Origin: Adlercreutzia caecimuris B7
GTDB taxonomy: Bacteria; Actinomycetota; Coriobacteriia; Coriobacteriales; Eggerthellaceae
DNA length: 64,000 bases
Assembly (NCBI RefSeq): GCF_000403355.2
Contig: NZ_KE159646.1
Location: 2,345,561 to 2,409,560 of the forward strand
Direction of reading: 5' to 3'
The translations under genes and the position numbers were made by a program. Shown piece after piece: positions 55,951-64,000 of this stretch (position 1 is its first letter; the number at the start of each line of letters is the position of its first letter). The notes beneath the pieces are model-generated. The model made no database searches. It was not told the DNA's origin and was given only the letters and a program-made list of their open reading frames with translations.

Positions 55951-55982
55951 AAAGGGCGTCGCTCGAAGGAGCGGCGCCCTTT
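55951..55982 (+). terminator. Terminator of the AGCS symporter
   Basis: AAAGGGCGTCGCTC and GAGCGGCGCCCTTT pair with one mismatch around GAAG; CTTC follows. Confidence 0.85.
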
Positions 55983-56105
55983 CTTCGTGGAGGGCCGGGG
56001 CGAGCATGCGCGGGCGGCTGCATTTGCTGAGTGCGACGGCTTCGCGTGGCCGCGGGCTCGGCCGGAGCCATCGCGGCTGTTCGCGCACGCGGCCCGGATA
56101 CGCTG

Positions 56106-57734
56106 CTACAGCTGGCGGATGCGACGGCGGGCTATCAGGGCGGCGGCCAGGGCGAAGGCACCGGCGGCAGCGGTGAAGCCCATGGTCCAGGGCAGCTCGT
56201 CGCCGCTTTGGGGGATGGTCTTGGCGGCCGTGGTGCGCTTGTAGGTGGACGAGGGCGTGGTGGTCGTGGTCTTCGGGGTAGCCGAGGGCGTTGTGGTTGC
56301 CGGGCGCTTCACCTCGCGCACGTCGTACACATCGAAGGCCTCCTTGGAGTCGGCGTAGCCCTTATTGGCGGCCAGGGCCATGAGCACGGCGGCCGAAGCG
56401 GCTGGCTCGGCGCCCTTCTCCATTCCGTCCAGATCGGCATAGCCGTCGAGGGCCTTGTCGGCATGGGCCGTCAAGTAGCCGAGCGGAGTAGAGTCGTTCG
56501 AGGTTTTCAGATCCTTGGAGGGATCGGCCCCGAGGGCCACCAGCGCGGTGGTGGCATAGGCGGTGGCGGGCACGTCTCCGGTCAGTGCCAGGCCGTCGGC
56601 CGGCCAGCTGCCGTCGATAAGCTGCGCGTCGTAGAGCGCCTCGCTCGCGCTCACCACGGCGGCGGCCACTGCGTCGTCGTCCTCGGCGTAGGGCATGAGC
56701 GCCAGCAGGGCTTGGCTCGTCAGCGGGATGGAATAGGTGTCGGCCTTCTCGCTCGCCCAGAAGAACCCGCCGTCGTCCTGGGCGGCCAGCAGCAGGTCGA
56801 TCAGGCCTTCAGGGGTCACGCCGCTGATGTTGCGGTACTTGTCGTTGCCGTAAACGGGCAGCAGGTAGACGGCGTCCTCTAGCGTAGGATCGGTGGTCTC
56901 GGAGAGCTTTTCCATTTCTACGACGAGGTTGCGGGTCTTGCCGCCTATTTGGGCCTTCGCGCAATCGATGCCGCCGGCTGTGAGCGCCATGATGTAGCGA
57001 CCGTACTGGCCGAGGGTGAGGCCCGCATCGGATTTCTCGTCCTTGAGGAAGTTCTTGACGAGCGCGTCCACATCGATGTCGGCGCCCTTGCCGAGGGCGT
57101 TCAGGGCAATGGCCGCGTCTGCGGTCTTGGCGGAGAGCTTGCCGTCGTCCCCGTCGGCGGAGAAGCGAGCCACGAGCTTCTTCAGAAGCTTGGCCGAGGC
57201 CTGCTTGTCGGCGGGAAAGTACTGGTCGACGGCTTCGGTCGGCGCCGTGGAATCGCCGGGGTTGGCGGCACCGGGCGTGCCCTCATCGGCCTGGTCGGGC
57301 ACAGCGGGAGAGGGGGCGTCGGCACTGGCGGGGTTGTCGGTGTCGGTTGCACCCGCATCGGCGGGGGCGGCAGGAGCGATGGGCGCAGCTTCCGTCTCGG
57401 CAGCGGGCGCGTCGGAAGCGGGCTCGGAGGCACTGGCGCTATCGGGGGCGGCTGTCTCGCCGTCGGCCGGGGTGTCGGGGGCCGCAGGGGTTGTCTCTTC
57501 GGCTTCCGGGGCATCGCCGCCGACCGCGTCTGACGCGTCCGAGGCGGCCTCGGCCGTCGTTTGGGCGGGGAGGCTTGCGTCGTCACTGCCCCAGGCGGGC
57601 GCGAGGGGCATCATTCCCAGGCACAGCGACGCGGAGACGATGCCCGCGAGCAGCTTTCTCCAGGGGGCGGTAGCGGCGCTGCCCGCCGCGGCGCGGCGAT
57701 GGGCGCGAAGGTACGGATTGGTGTGCGTTTGCAT
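56106..57734 (-). CDS. Surface protein with alpha-toroid domain and IPQSG sorting-like tail
   Basis: 542 residues. Signal peptide (KLLAGIVSASLCLGMMPLAP), an Ala/Pro/Glu/Thr-rich spacer (about 50-165), then a helical repeat domain (about 165-460; LTLGQYGRYIMALTAGG, LIDLLLAAQDDGGFFWA, SIPLTSQALLALMPYA) of prenyltransferase/squalene-cyclase-like toroid type, a Thr/Pro linker and a tail IPQSGDELPW, hydrophobic helix, RRR. The tail resembles an LPXTG sorting signal with I-P-Q-S-G in place of L-P-x-T-G. Likely wall-attached; ligand unknown (cobalamin-binding proteins share the toroid). Confidence 0.8.
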   Translation of the reverse strand: MQTHTNPYLRAHRRAAAGSAATAPWRKLLAGIVSASLCLGMMPLAPAWGSDDASLPAQTTAEAASDASDAVGGDAPEAEETTPAAPDTPADGETAAPDSASASEPASDAPAAETEAAPIAPAAPADAGATDTDNPASADAPSPAVPDQADEGTPGAANPGDSTAPTEAVDQYFPADKQASAKLLKKLVARFSADGDDGKLSAKTADAAIALNALGKGADIDVDALVKNFLKDEKSDAGLTLGQYGRYIMALTAGGIDCAKAQIGGKTRNLVVEMEKLSETTDPTLEDAVYLLPVYGNDKYRNISGVTPEGLIDLLLAAQDDGGFFWASEKADTYSIPLTSQALLALMPYAEDDDAVAAAVVSASEALYDAQLIDGSWPADGLALTGDVPATAYATTALVALGADPSKDLKTSNDSTPLGYLTAHADKALDGYADLDGMEKGAEPAASAAVLMALAANKGYADSKEAFDVYDVREVKRPATTTPSATPKTTTTTPSSTYKRTTAAKTIPQSGDELPWTMGFTAAAGAFALAAALIARRRIRQL

Positions 57735-58020
57735 GATGGAGAACCTCGCTTTCTCATCGCTTGGCGGCCGGCGCCTCTCGGGGAAGGCGCAGCCGCAGGG
57801 TCGATCATGGCAAGCGACTTCATTCTAAGAAGGGGGCTCTGGCCGCAGAAAAGAAGGCGGGATCCGTCATCTATCGGTTTCCGCCTCAACTTTCTACCGT
57901 CAATTTCGCGACCCTCCCTTCACTTTGTTGACGCGGTGATAGTAAGATAAGCGACAACATCATCTAATCCTGCCCGCGAAGCTGGGGCAGCGCGGGGTTC
58001 TTGTGCGAAAGGGGAGCGAC

Positions 58021-60162
58021 ATGGCGCGCATCGACCGTTCGACGTTGCGATGCGTCGGGCGTGCCGTGCCGGCGGTGGCATTGACGGCGGCTCTGACGGT
58101 GGCCGCGGTAGTTTCGGAAGATGCGCGGATCGATCCCGAGCGTTTCTTCGCTGCTGAGCGCAGCGGCTGCATTGTCGATGAGCGGGCTCCCCTGGCCGAG
58201 ACGCCGGTCTCTGAGGGCGAGGAGCAGGCCGCCGTCGAGCGCGCGACCGATGCCGAGGAACTCGGCTACGTTCCCGGCCAGATTGTCGTGGTGTACGAGG
58301 AGGACGCGACGAGCAGCGATCGCCGTGAAGCCGCCGAGGAGCTGGGTGCCGAGGAGGTCGGGCAGACCGTAGAGGTGGAAGCCGGCTCGGTGGTATCGCT
58401 GGACATCGCCGAGGATATGACGGTGGATGACGCCGTGCAGGCGGCTCGCGAGTCGTCGGCGGTAAAATACGCGCTGCCAAATTATGTGGCGGAAACCTTT
58501 GACGATGTGGTGGCGACCGAGACGTCGTTTACGACGGTGGCCGGCGATGACCGCGTGGCCGACCAGTGGCATCTTCCGTTCGTGAAGGCCCCTCAGGCAT
58601 GGGAGGCGCTTGCCTCGTGCGGGGAGGCGCTGGAGCCGGTCAAGGTGGCCGTCGTCGATACGGGCGCCTCGCTTTCCCATCCCGACCTGACGGCGGTGGT
58701 CAACCGCGATCGCAGCATCGAGGTGGTATGGGCCGACGCGACGTCGCTCGCCTCGTGGACGGGGTTGCCCTTGCGCGGAGACGGCTACACGAACGGCGGC
58801 GCGGCAGTGAGCGAGTTCACCAGCCACGGCACCCATGTATCGGGTATCGTGGCCGCTCAGGCTGGCAACGGGGGCGTTCTCGGGGTGGCCAGCGGCGGCG
58901 AGACGAGCTACGCCAACGAACTTGTCGACCTGGTGGTCATCGATGCCTTCTCCCTGCTGGCGAGCAACGGGAAGCCCAACGCGACTTTGCAGGACATCGT
59001 CTACGCCCTCGACCATGCACGGCAAAGCGAGTGCCGGGTGGTGAATATGAGCTTGGGATTCGTGTCGGACGACGCCGATCTGGCCCAGTTCTTCGACGAG
59101 TTGTGCCGCGGACTCACCGAGAAGGACGACATGCTGCTCGTGTGCGCCGCCGGCAACAGCAACGCGCGCACGAAGAACTATCCGGCCGCCTGCGATGCGG
59201 CCCTCGGCGTCATCAGCATCTCGGAGCGAACGGCGGTGGGGAGCTCCTCGCTCACGTTCCGCCGTCCGTTTTGGCGCGGCTCCGACGTGCTGCGCTCGTC
59301 GTTTTCCAATTACGGAAGCTGGTGCGATGTGTCCGCGCCCGGCGAGAGCATTCTGAGCACCTACGTGCGCAGCGGGGTGACTGACGGCTACGCCACCATG
59401 AGCGGAACCTCCATGGCCTCGCCGGTAGTCGCTGGCATAGCCGCCATGGTGCGCGCGGCCCACCCCTCGCTCTCGGCAACGGAGGTGAAGGAGCTGCTGT
59501 GCCTGACGGCGACCGATCTGTACAAGGCCGGCAAGGACGAGCAGACCGGTTACGGCGCGGTAGATGCCGAGGCGGCCGTGCAGCGTGCGCTTGCCTTGCG
59601 CCAGGGCGCAACCGAGCAGGCCCCGCCCGCTCCCGCTCCCGAAACGAATCCCACCGGCCCCGAGGCCGATGCCGCCCCCGCGCCGCCCGCACCGGAGGTT
59701 GAGCCCTCCCCTTCGCCCGCGCCGGAAACCCCCTCTTCTCCCGCGCCTTCCACCCCTGCTCCTGCAACTAAGCGGCCGCAGCAGTCTTCGGAGTCGCAGG
59801 CCGGCGCCGCGACCAAGGCGCCAGCGGCCGCGCAGGCCCCGGCTGCCCCTGCGAAGGCATCCAAGCCCACGGTGAAGAAGGCGGCCAGGCCCACGCTCAG
59901 GGCCATGAGGAGGGGGTTCAAGGTTTCCTGGAGGAAGGTTTCGGGCAAGGTAAGTGGCTACCAGGTGCAATACGCGCTCGACAAGAAGTTCAAGAAGTCG
60001 CCGAAGATAAAGACGCTCTCCAAGGGCAAGAAATCGCTGACGGTGAAGAAGCTGAAGGCGAAGAAGCGCTACTATGTGCGCGTGCGGGCCTATTACAGGC
60101 AGGATGGCCAGAAGTACTACGGGAAATGGTCACCGGCGAGATCGGTGGTCACGAAGAAGTAG
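58021..60162 (+). CDS. Secreted subtilisin-like serine protease with lysine-rich Fn3-like tail
   Basis: 713 residues. Signal/anchor (about 10-32), propeptide (about 84-150; YVPGQIVVVYEEDA), S8 catalytic domain with Asp213 (VAVVDTG), His269 (SHGTHVSG), Asn379 (AAGNSN) and Ser464 (SGTSMASP), a Pro/Ala-rich linker (about 545-620), and a Lys-rich Fn3-like C-terminal domain (KVSGYQVQYALDKKFKKSPK). AAGGGGAG precedes ATG 58021; the GTG at 58003 is unlikely. It is divergent from the toroid surface protein. Possibly processes surface or host proteins. Confidence 0.93.
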   Translation: MARIDRSTLRCVGRAVPAVALTAALTVAAVVSEDARIDPERFFAAERSGCIVDERAPLAETPVSEGEEQAAVERATDAEELGYVPGQIVVVYEEDATSSDRREAAEELGAEEVGQTVEVEAGSVVSLDIAEDMTVDDAVQAARESSAVKYALPNYVAETFDDVVATETSFTTVAGDDRVADQWHLPFVKAPQAWEALASCGEALEPVKVAVVDTGASLSHPDLTAVVNRDRSIEVVWADATSLASWTGLPLRGDGYTNGGAAVSEFTSHGTHVSGIVAAQAGNGGVLGVASGGETSYANELVDLVVIDAFSLLASNGKPNATLQDIVYALDHARQSECRVVNMSLGFVSDDADLAQFFDELCRGLTEKDDMLLVCAAGNSNARTKNYPAACDAALGVISISERTAVGSSSLTFRRPFWRGSDVLRSSFSNYGSWCDVSAPGESILSTYVRSGVTDGYATMSGTSMASPVVAGIAAMVRAAHPSLSATEVKELLCLTATDLYKAGKDEQTGYGAVDAEAAVQRALALRQGATEQAPPAPAPETNPTGPEADAAPAPPAPEVEPSPSPAPETPSSPAPSTPAPATKRPQQSSESQAGAATKAPAAAQAPAAPAKASKPTVKKAARPTLRAMRRGFKVSWRKVSGKVSGYQVQYALDKKFKKSPKIKTLSKGKKSLTVKKLKAKKRYYVRVRAYYRQDGQKYYGKWSPARSVVTKK

Positions 60163-60197
60163 GCCGCGACTGCGCCCGGCGCCGCGGTTTCGCCTGA

Positions 60198-60225
60198 TTG
60201 TCGTTGTGGCGCGTCGTGCTATACT
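60198..60225 (+). promoter_or_regulatory. Probable promoter of mobBA
   Basis: TTGTCG (60198-60203), 16-base spacer, TATACT (60220-60225). The ~90-base leader has small hairpins but no recognisable molybdenum-cofactor riboswitch. Confidence 0.6.
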
Positions 60226-60319
60226 TTCCCGGAACTATGACGAGGGGTGCGATCCGGCAGTACTCGTGCTGCACGCCTGGGGAGGCGGGGGCGCCCAAAT
60301 AAAGGATCCGAGGGATGCC

Positions 60320-61588
60320 ATGATAGATATTCCGAGTCCGGCCATTGCCATCGTGGGCCGGCATAATTCCGGGAAGACCACGCTCATCGAGCGGCTTATC
60401 GCCGAGTTGGTGGCGCGCGGCTTAGATGTGGGCTCCATCAAGCACCACTCCCATCGCGGCTTCGACATCGACCATCCGGGCAAGGATTCCTACCGCCATC
60501 GCGCCGCCGGCGCCTCTGAGACCGTTATCGCTGCGCCGGGCCAGGTGGCGCGCGTAAAGACCATCGAGGGCGAGATGGAATGCAGCGATCTGGTGCGCTC
60601 TATGCCCGGTCACGACATCGTGGTGGTGGAGGGCTACCGCAAAAGCGGGCTGCCCACCATCGAGATCATGCGCCAAGCCAACGCCGCCGACGCCCACACT
60701 GCCGAGGCGCTCTTGGCTGCCGCCCGCGCCGGCGAGCCGCTCGGTGCCGACCATGTGCAGCTTGGCCGTGCCGAGGGGGAGGTGCAGGGCGAAGGGCCTT
60801 TCGCTGCCGACGAGCGCGAGAAGATGCCGACGGCCGCCACGGTGGCCGTGGCCACCGATATTCCCGCTGCCCGCGAGGCGGCGGCTCTCTACGGCATTCC
60901 GGCCATTGGTTTGGAAGACACGGCGGCTTTGGCCGACTTCCTGACCGAGCACTATGTGCGCCCGCGTGTGTCGGTGGTCATCCAGGCCGGCGGCGAGTCG
61001 CGGCGCATGGGCCGCTCCAAGGCCACGGTGCCCTTCGCCGGCCGTCCGCTCATCTGTCGGCTCGTGGAGCGTCTGGCTCCCGTGGCCGACGAGCTTATCA
61101 TTACCACCAACGAGGCGACCAACCTGGAATTCTTGCATGAGATGTATCCCGATCGGGACATTCGCCTCGTACCTGATGCCTATAACGAGCGCGGGGCGCT
61201 CCCGGGCTTGTATACGGCGCTCTCGGCGGCCCGCAATCCCTACGTGGCCGTGGTGGCCTGCGACATGGTGTTCGCCAGCGCGCGCTTGGTGGTGGCCGAG
61301 GCGCTGGCTATGCACGAGAGCGGTGCGGATGTGGTAACCCCCCATAACAAGCACGGGTTCGAGCCCTTGCACGCGATGTACCGCCGGGATACTTGCGCGC
61401 CGGTCGTGCACCGCCGCACCGAGACCGGCGAGAAGCGCGTGCAGAGCTTCTTCTCCGATCCCGAGATCACTGTGCTTCCCTTTGCTCAGGAACGCGTGTT
61501 GGAGGTGGAGCCCCGCGGCGGCTGCTTCATCAACGCCAACACCCCCGAGGATCTGGCGCGTATCGAGGAATCCTATTTGGGAGAGTAA
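60320..61588 (+). CDS. mobBA: Fused molybdopterin-guanine dinucleotide proteins MobB-MobA
   Basis: 422 residues. MobB GTPase domain first (about 1-225; P-loop GRHNSGKTTL, then IKHHSHRGFDIDHPGKDSYR and VVVEGYRKSGLP), then a MobA nucleotidyltransferase (about 226-422; VIQAGGESRRMGRSKATVPF, DMVFASARLV). It adds GMP to the molybdenum cofactor for DMSO-reductase-family enzymes such as the one at 11573. ATG 60320 lies after GAGGG; the frame from 60074 is a shadow through the end of the subtilase gene. The E. coli genes are separate. Confidence 0.93.
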   Translation: MIDIPSPAIAIVGRHNSGKTTLIERLIAELVARGLDVGSIKHHSHRGFDIDHPGKDSYRHRAAGASETVIAAPGQVARVKTIEGEMECSDLVRSMPGHDIVVVEGYRKSGLPTIEIMRQANAADAHTAEALLAAARAGEPLGADHVQLGRAEGEVQGEGPFAADEREKMPTAATVAVATDIPAAREAAALYGIPAIGLEDTAALADFLTEHYVRPRVSVVIQAGGESRRMGRSKATVPFAGRPLICRLVERLAPVADELIITTNEATNLEFLHEMYPDRDIRLVPDAYNERGALPGLYTALSAARNPYVAVVACDMVFASARLVVAEALAMHESGADVVTPHNKHGFEPLHAMYRRDTCAPVVHRRTETGEKRVQSFFSDPEITVLPFAQERVLEVEPRGGCFINANTPEDLARIEESYLGE

Positions 61589-61606
61589 CCGAGAGGACGA
61601 GATTCC

Positions 61607-62770
61607 ATGCCCAACTTGAACGACATCATGGAGATGATGGACGCTTTGGAAACCAAGGCGGTTGTTTCCATTCCCACCCGCTGCGTGGCCGTCCGCAACC
61701 GCCATTCCACCTGCCAGAAGTGCATCGACGCCTGTCTGGCCGATGCCATCCACATCGAGAAGAACGAGCTCGAGATAGACGCCGGCGCCTGTGTGGCCTG
61801 CGGGGCGTGCATTGCCGTATGCCCCACCAGCGCCCTCATATCGGTGGACCCTATGGAAGAGGAACTGGCCGCCGCCGTGGCCGCCACTACTCCCGCTGCC
61901 GACGGAGCGACGGTTATCGCCTGCGCCCGCAAAGCGGCCCGCCAGGTGGGCGACCCCGACAAGTACGCGGTGGTGCCGTGCCTTGCGCGCATGGACGAGC
62001 GCCTCGTTGTGGAGCTGGCGGCCCGCGGCGTCGTCGATATTCAGCTAGTGGATGGCGTGTGCGCCACCTGCAAGTACCGCGGGGCCGTGCCGGCCATCGA
62101 CGACACCGTGGCCTCGGCTCGCGAGCTTCTGGGCGCCGTGGGCTCCGACACCGTTATCACCCGCACTTCCGAGTTTCCCGAAGCCGTGCGCGTGGCCGAC
62201 CTGCAGAAGGCCGTAGGTGCCGCACGCCGCGAGTTCTTCACGTCCACGGGCCACTATGCCAAAGACGTGGCGAAGTCGGCGGCCGAGAAGATGGTGAACG
62301 AGAAGCTCAAGCAGCTGAAGCTGCAGAAGGAGGAGCAGTCGCTGCGCGATAAGCTCGGCGTGAAGAACGGCGCGGGAAAGATGCCCACCATCGACGCCGA
62401 GCGCAACATGGAGATTCTAGATGCGCTGGCCCGCATTGGCGAGCCGGTGGAAGAGGAGATGTTCACCCGCATCTTCGGCGACGTGGAAGTGGACGTGGAA
62501 AAGTGTTCTGGCTGCGGCATGTGCGTGATGTTCTGCCCCACCGACGCTTTGCGCAAGAGCTTGGACGTGCACCCCGACAAAGCCCGCGCGTACATGGAGT
62601 TCTCCATGGCCGAGTGCACTCAGTGCAACCTGTGCGCCGACGCTTGTCTGAAGAAGTGCATCGAGGTAGTGCCCGTGGTGTCCCTGGCCGAGCTGTTCGA
62701 CTTCGAGCCGCGCCTCGTGGAAATCTCGGCCTCTAAGAGCGGCAACAAGCTTTTTAACCGAAATAAGTAG
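61607..62770 (+). CDS. Polyferredoxin-like 4Fe-4S protein
   Basis: 387 residues, no signal. Cys groups for about four [4Fe-4S] clusters: CQKCIDAC, CVACGACIAVCP near residues 35-70; CSGCGMCVMFCP and CTQCNLCADAC near 305-350. The middle (about 105-210) has CPCLARMDE-like and VCATCKYRG segments, plus a Lys/Glu helix. I know no assigned function; comparable genes accompany mobBA in Eggerthellaceae as I recall. It follows mobBA after 18 bases with GAGAGGACGAG upstream, so a shared operon and a role in redox supply to molybdoenzymes are plausible. Confidence 0.8.
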   Translation: MPNLNDIMEMMDALETKAVVSIPTRCVAVRNRHSTCQKCIDACLADAIHIEKNELEIDAGACVACGACIAVCPTSALISVDPMEEELAAAVAATTPAADGATVIACARKAARQVGDPDKYAVVPCLARMDERLVVELAARGVVDIQLVDGVCATCKYRGAVPAIDDTVASARELLGAVGSDTVITRTSEFPEAVRVADLQKAVGAARREFFTSTGHYAKDVAKSAAEKMVNEKLKQLKLQKEEQSLRDKLGVKNGAGKMPTIDAERNMEILDALARIGEPVEEEMFTRIFGDVEVDVEKCSGCGMCVMFCPTDALRKSLDVHPDKARAYMEFSMAECTQCNLCADACLKKCIEVVPVVSLAELFDFEPRLVEISASKSGNKLFNRNK

Positions 62771-62905
62771 GCGGAGCATGCCGACCATGCTATACTCTGC
62801 AACACTTTCAGTACTTTAGTACGGTAGAGTCATAAAGTGAAGGGACGACGCAGTCCCGAGAGAGCCGGGGGCATGTCCCCCGCCGATGCGATAGGGGAGG
62901 AACCT

Positions 62906-63760
62906 ATGAAGAAGATGACGAAACTGGCGGCCATGGCTGCTGCCCTGTGCCTGGGCGCGGCGCTTCTGGCCGGTTGCGCCGGTGCGGCCGACAACGGCGC
63001 GGCCGATAATGGCGCCGACAACGGTGCCGCGGCCAATCCCGAGGCCACCACGCTTATTGTGGGCCTCGATAACGCCTACCCGCCCTACGGCTTCATCGGA
63101 GACGACGGCAACCTGACCGGCTTCGATATCGACCTGGCCACCGAGGTGGCCAAGCGCAACGGCTGGAACCTTGAGCTGGAGGCCATCGACTGGGATGCCA
63201 AGGACGCGCTCTTGGGCCAGGGCACCATCAACTGCATCTGGAACGGATTTACCATGGAGGGCCGCGAGGGCAAGTACGCCTTCTCGAAGCCCTACATGCA
63301 CAACGAGCAGGTCGTGGTGGTGAAGAAGGACTCCGGCATTAGCAAGCTGGAGGATCTGGCCGACAAGAACGTCATGACCCAGGCCGACTCTGCCGCTCTG
63401 GACGTGCTCGAGGGCGATCAGAAGGCCCTGGCCGACACCTTTGCCGGCGGCAAGGCTCAGACCATCGGCGACTACAACAACGCTTTCATGCAGCTGGAGT
63501 CCGGTGCCGTGGATGCCGTGGCCTGCGACCTGTCCATTGCCGACTACCAGATGGCCGCCAAGCCGGACATGTTCGTGAAGCTGGAGCCCCTGTCCACCGA
63601 GAACTACGCCGTGGGCTTCGCGAAGGACGGCGACACCGCCATGGTGGACGCCGTGAACAAGACCTTGAAGGAGATGTACGACGACGGCACCATCGCCCAG
63701 CTGTGCGAGAAGTGGGGCGAGTACGGTATCACCATCGACAACTGGGTTCTTGTTGATTAA
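62906..63760 (+). CDS. Amino-acid ABC transporter substrate-binding lipoprotein
   Basis: 284 residues. Lipoprotein signal with LLAGC, a short Asp/Asn/Gly/Ala-rich linker, and an SBP_bac_3 fold (LIVGLDNAYPPYGFIG, NLTGFDIDLATEVAKRNGW, DKNVMTQADSAALD). It captures polar amino acids for a His/Gln-type importer; permease and ATPase genes would follow beyond the window. GGGGAGGAACC precedes ATG 62906. An extended -10 (TGC TATACT) at 62788-62796 may be its promoter. Confidence 0.92.
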   Translation: MKKMTKLAAMAAALCLGAALLAGCAGAADNGAADNGADNGAAANPEATTLIVGLDNAYPPYGFIGDDGNLTGFDIDLATEVAKRNGWNLELEAIDWDAKDALLGQGTINCIWNGFTMEGREGKYAFSKPYMHNEQVVVVKKDSGISKLEDLADKNVMTQADSAALDVLEGDQKALADTFAGGKAQTIGDYNNAFMQLESGAVDAVACDLSIADYQMAAKPDMFVKLEPLSTENYAVGFAKDGDTAMVDAVNKTLKEMYDDGTIAQLCEKWGEYGITIDNWVLVD

Positions 63761-63781
63761 TGGCTTCTGCCATTAATCAAC
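63752..63781 (+). terminator. 13-bp perfect hairpin over the lipoprotein stop codon
   Basis: GTTGATTAATGGC and GCCATTAATCAAC pair around TTCT. The stop codon TAA is inside the stem. No T run follows, so it may attenuate rather than end transcription, giving more binding protein than permease. Confidence 0.6.
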
Positions 63782-64000
63782 GCCGATGCTGCGGTTCCGA
63801 CAGGCACCTGCCTCTACGCTTCAAGGCTTTCCTTCGCGGCACGAAGGCCGCTCAGCCGCCTTTCAGCGCAGATCCAGGCACCTGTCGCAACCTCGCTGAC
63901 TTCCTTGGGCATACCCCGAGAGTCGGGAAAGTAAATGTATAGGGAGGGCGAAGTCCTGACGGGCTTCGCCCTCCGTGGCGCTGGGGTGCGGTATCATGGG
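63782..64000. other. Distal intergenic stretch
   Basis: No convincing gene before the window ends. A second stem, GGAGGGCGAAG/CTTCGCCCTCC (63943-63974), 11 bp, without T run, could end the transcript or lead the next gene. Confidence 0.5.

Noticed and set aside
60226-60319. Molybdenum-cofactor riboswitch before mobBA
   Set aside because: The leader has small hairpins but not the conserved Moco RNA sequence blocks.

Overview
The window is high-GC and gene-dense, and looks like the chromosome of a strictly anaerobic gut actinobacterium of class Coriobacteriia, most likely family Eggerthellaceae. The marks are an actinobacterial dnaK-type heat-shock cluster ending in hspR and clpB, two Tat-exported flavoprotein reductases each next to a 12-TM LuxR-type regulator, a DMSO-reductase-family respiratory operon, hydrogenase maturation genes, and secreted lysine-rich Fn3/BspA-type surface proteins. 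The genus cannot be settled from sequence alone.

Layout. 1-4.6 kb: end of grpE, then dnaJ, hspR and clpB. 4.9-8.4 kb: LuxR-type membrane regulator divergent from an FMN/FAD fumarate-reductase-like lipoprotein. 8.6-8.8 kb: decayed copy of a DUF3990 module. 8.9-16.2 kb: haem-c sensor kinase and response regulator, then a molybdopterin reductase, Fe-S subunit, TorD-like chaperone and membrane cytochrome; matching 11-bp-phased repeats lie in front of both transcription units. 16.2-19.1 kb: accessory island with gene remnants, an intact DUF3990 pair and an Rpn-type nuclease. 19.1-20.8 kb: dicarboxylate symporter and DUF1292 protein. 21.2-23.5 kb: secreted transglutaminase/BspA protein interrupted at a G8 tract. 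23.7-26.9 kb: second flavoprotein and LuxR-type pair. 27.2-31.6 kb: dipeptidase, LytTR regulator, glucose-6-phosphate isomerase. 31.6-36.3 kb: hypF, hypC and hypD with two copies of a ~300-bp cassette that looks like a type I toxin-antitoxin module. 36.4-38.8 kb: DUF4143 ATPase, GIY-YIG protein, YqeY protein. 38.8-44.2 kb: BceAB-like transporter with a 33-codon leader gene and a two-component system. 44.3-44.45 kb: long inverted repeat. 44.6-52.9 kb: bacterial PH proteins, CorC-like CBS protein, secreted lysozyme-like protein, two TrkA proteins, DUF2207 protein, shikimate kinase. 53-60.2 kb: secreted Fn3-like protein behind a G13 tract, alanine symporter, a wall-anchored-type toroid protein and a subtilase. 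60.3-63.8 kb: fused MobB-MobA, polyferredoxin, amino-acid-binding lipoprotein.

How it fits together. Much of the window serves anaerobic respiration. The sensor pair probably senses redox or haem state and drives the molybdoenzyme operon; MobB-MobA would make the guanine-dinucleotide form of the molybdenum cofactor for that enzyme class; HypF, HypC and HypD mature a [NiFe] hydrogenase encoded elsewhere (hypE, hypA and hypB are not here). The flavoprotein and LuxR-type pairs look like dedicated electron-acceptor modules. The most interesting unexplained structures are the two small-membrane-peptide cassettes in the hyp cluster (conserved facing promoters, conserved hairpin stems, diverged loops), the two poly-G tracts at secreted-protein genes, the phased operator repeats, and the DUF3990 module with its decayed relative.
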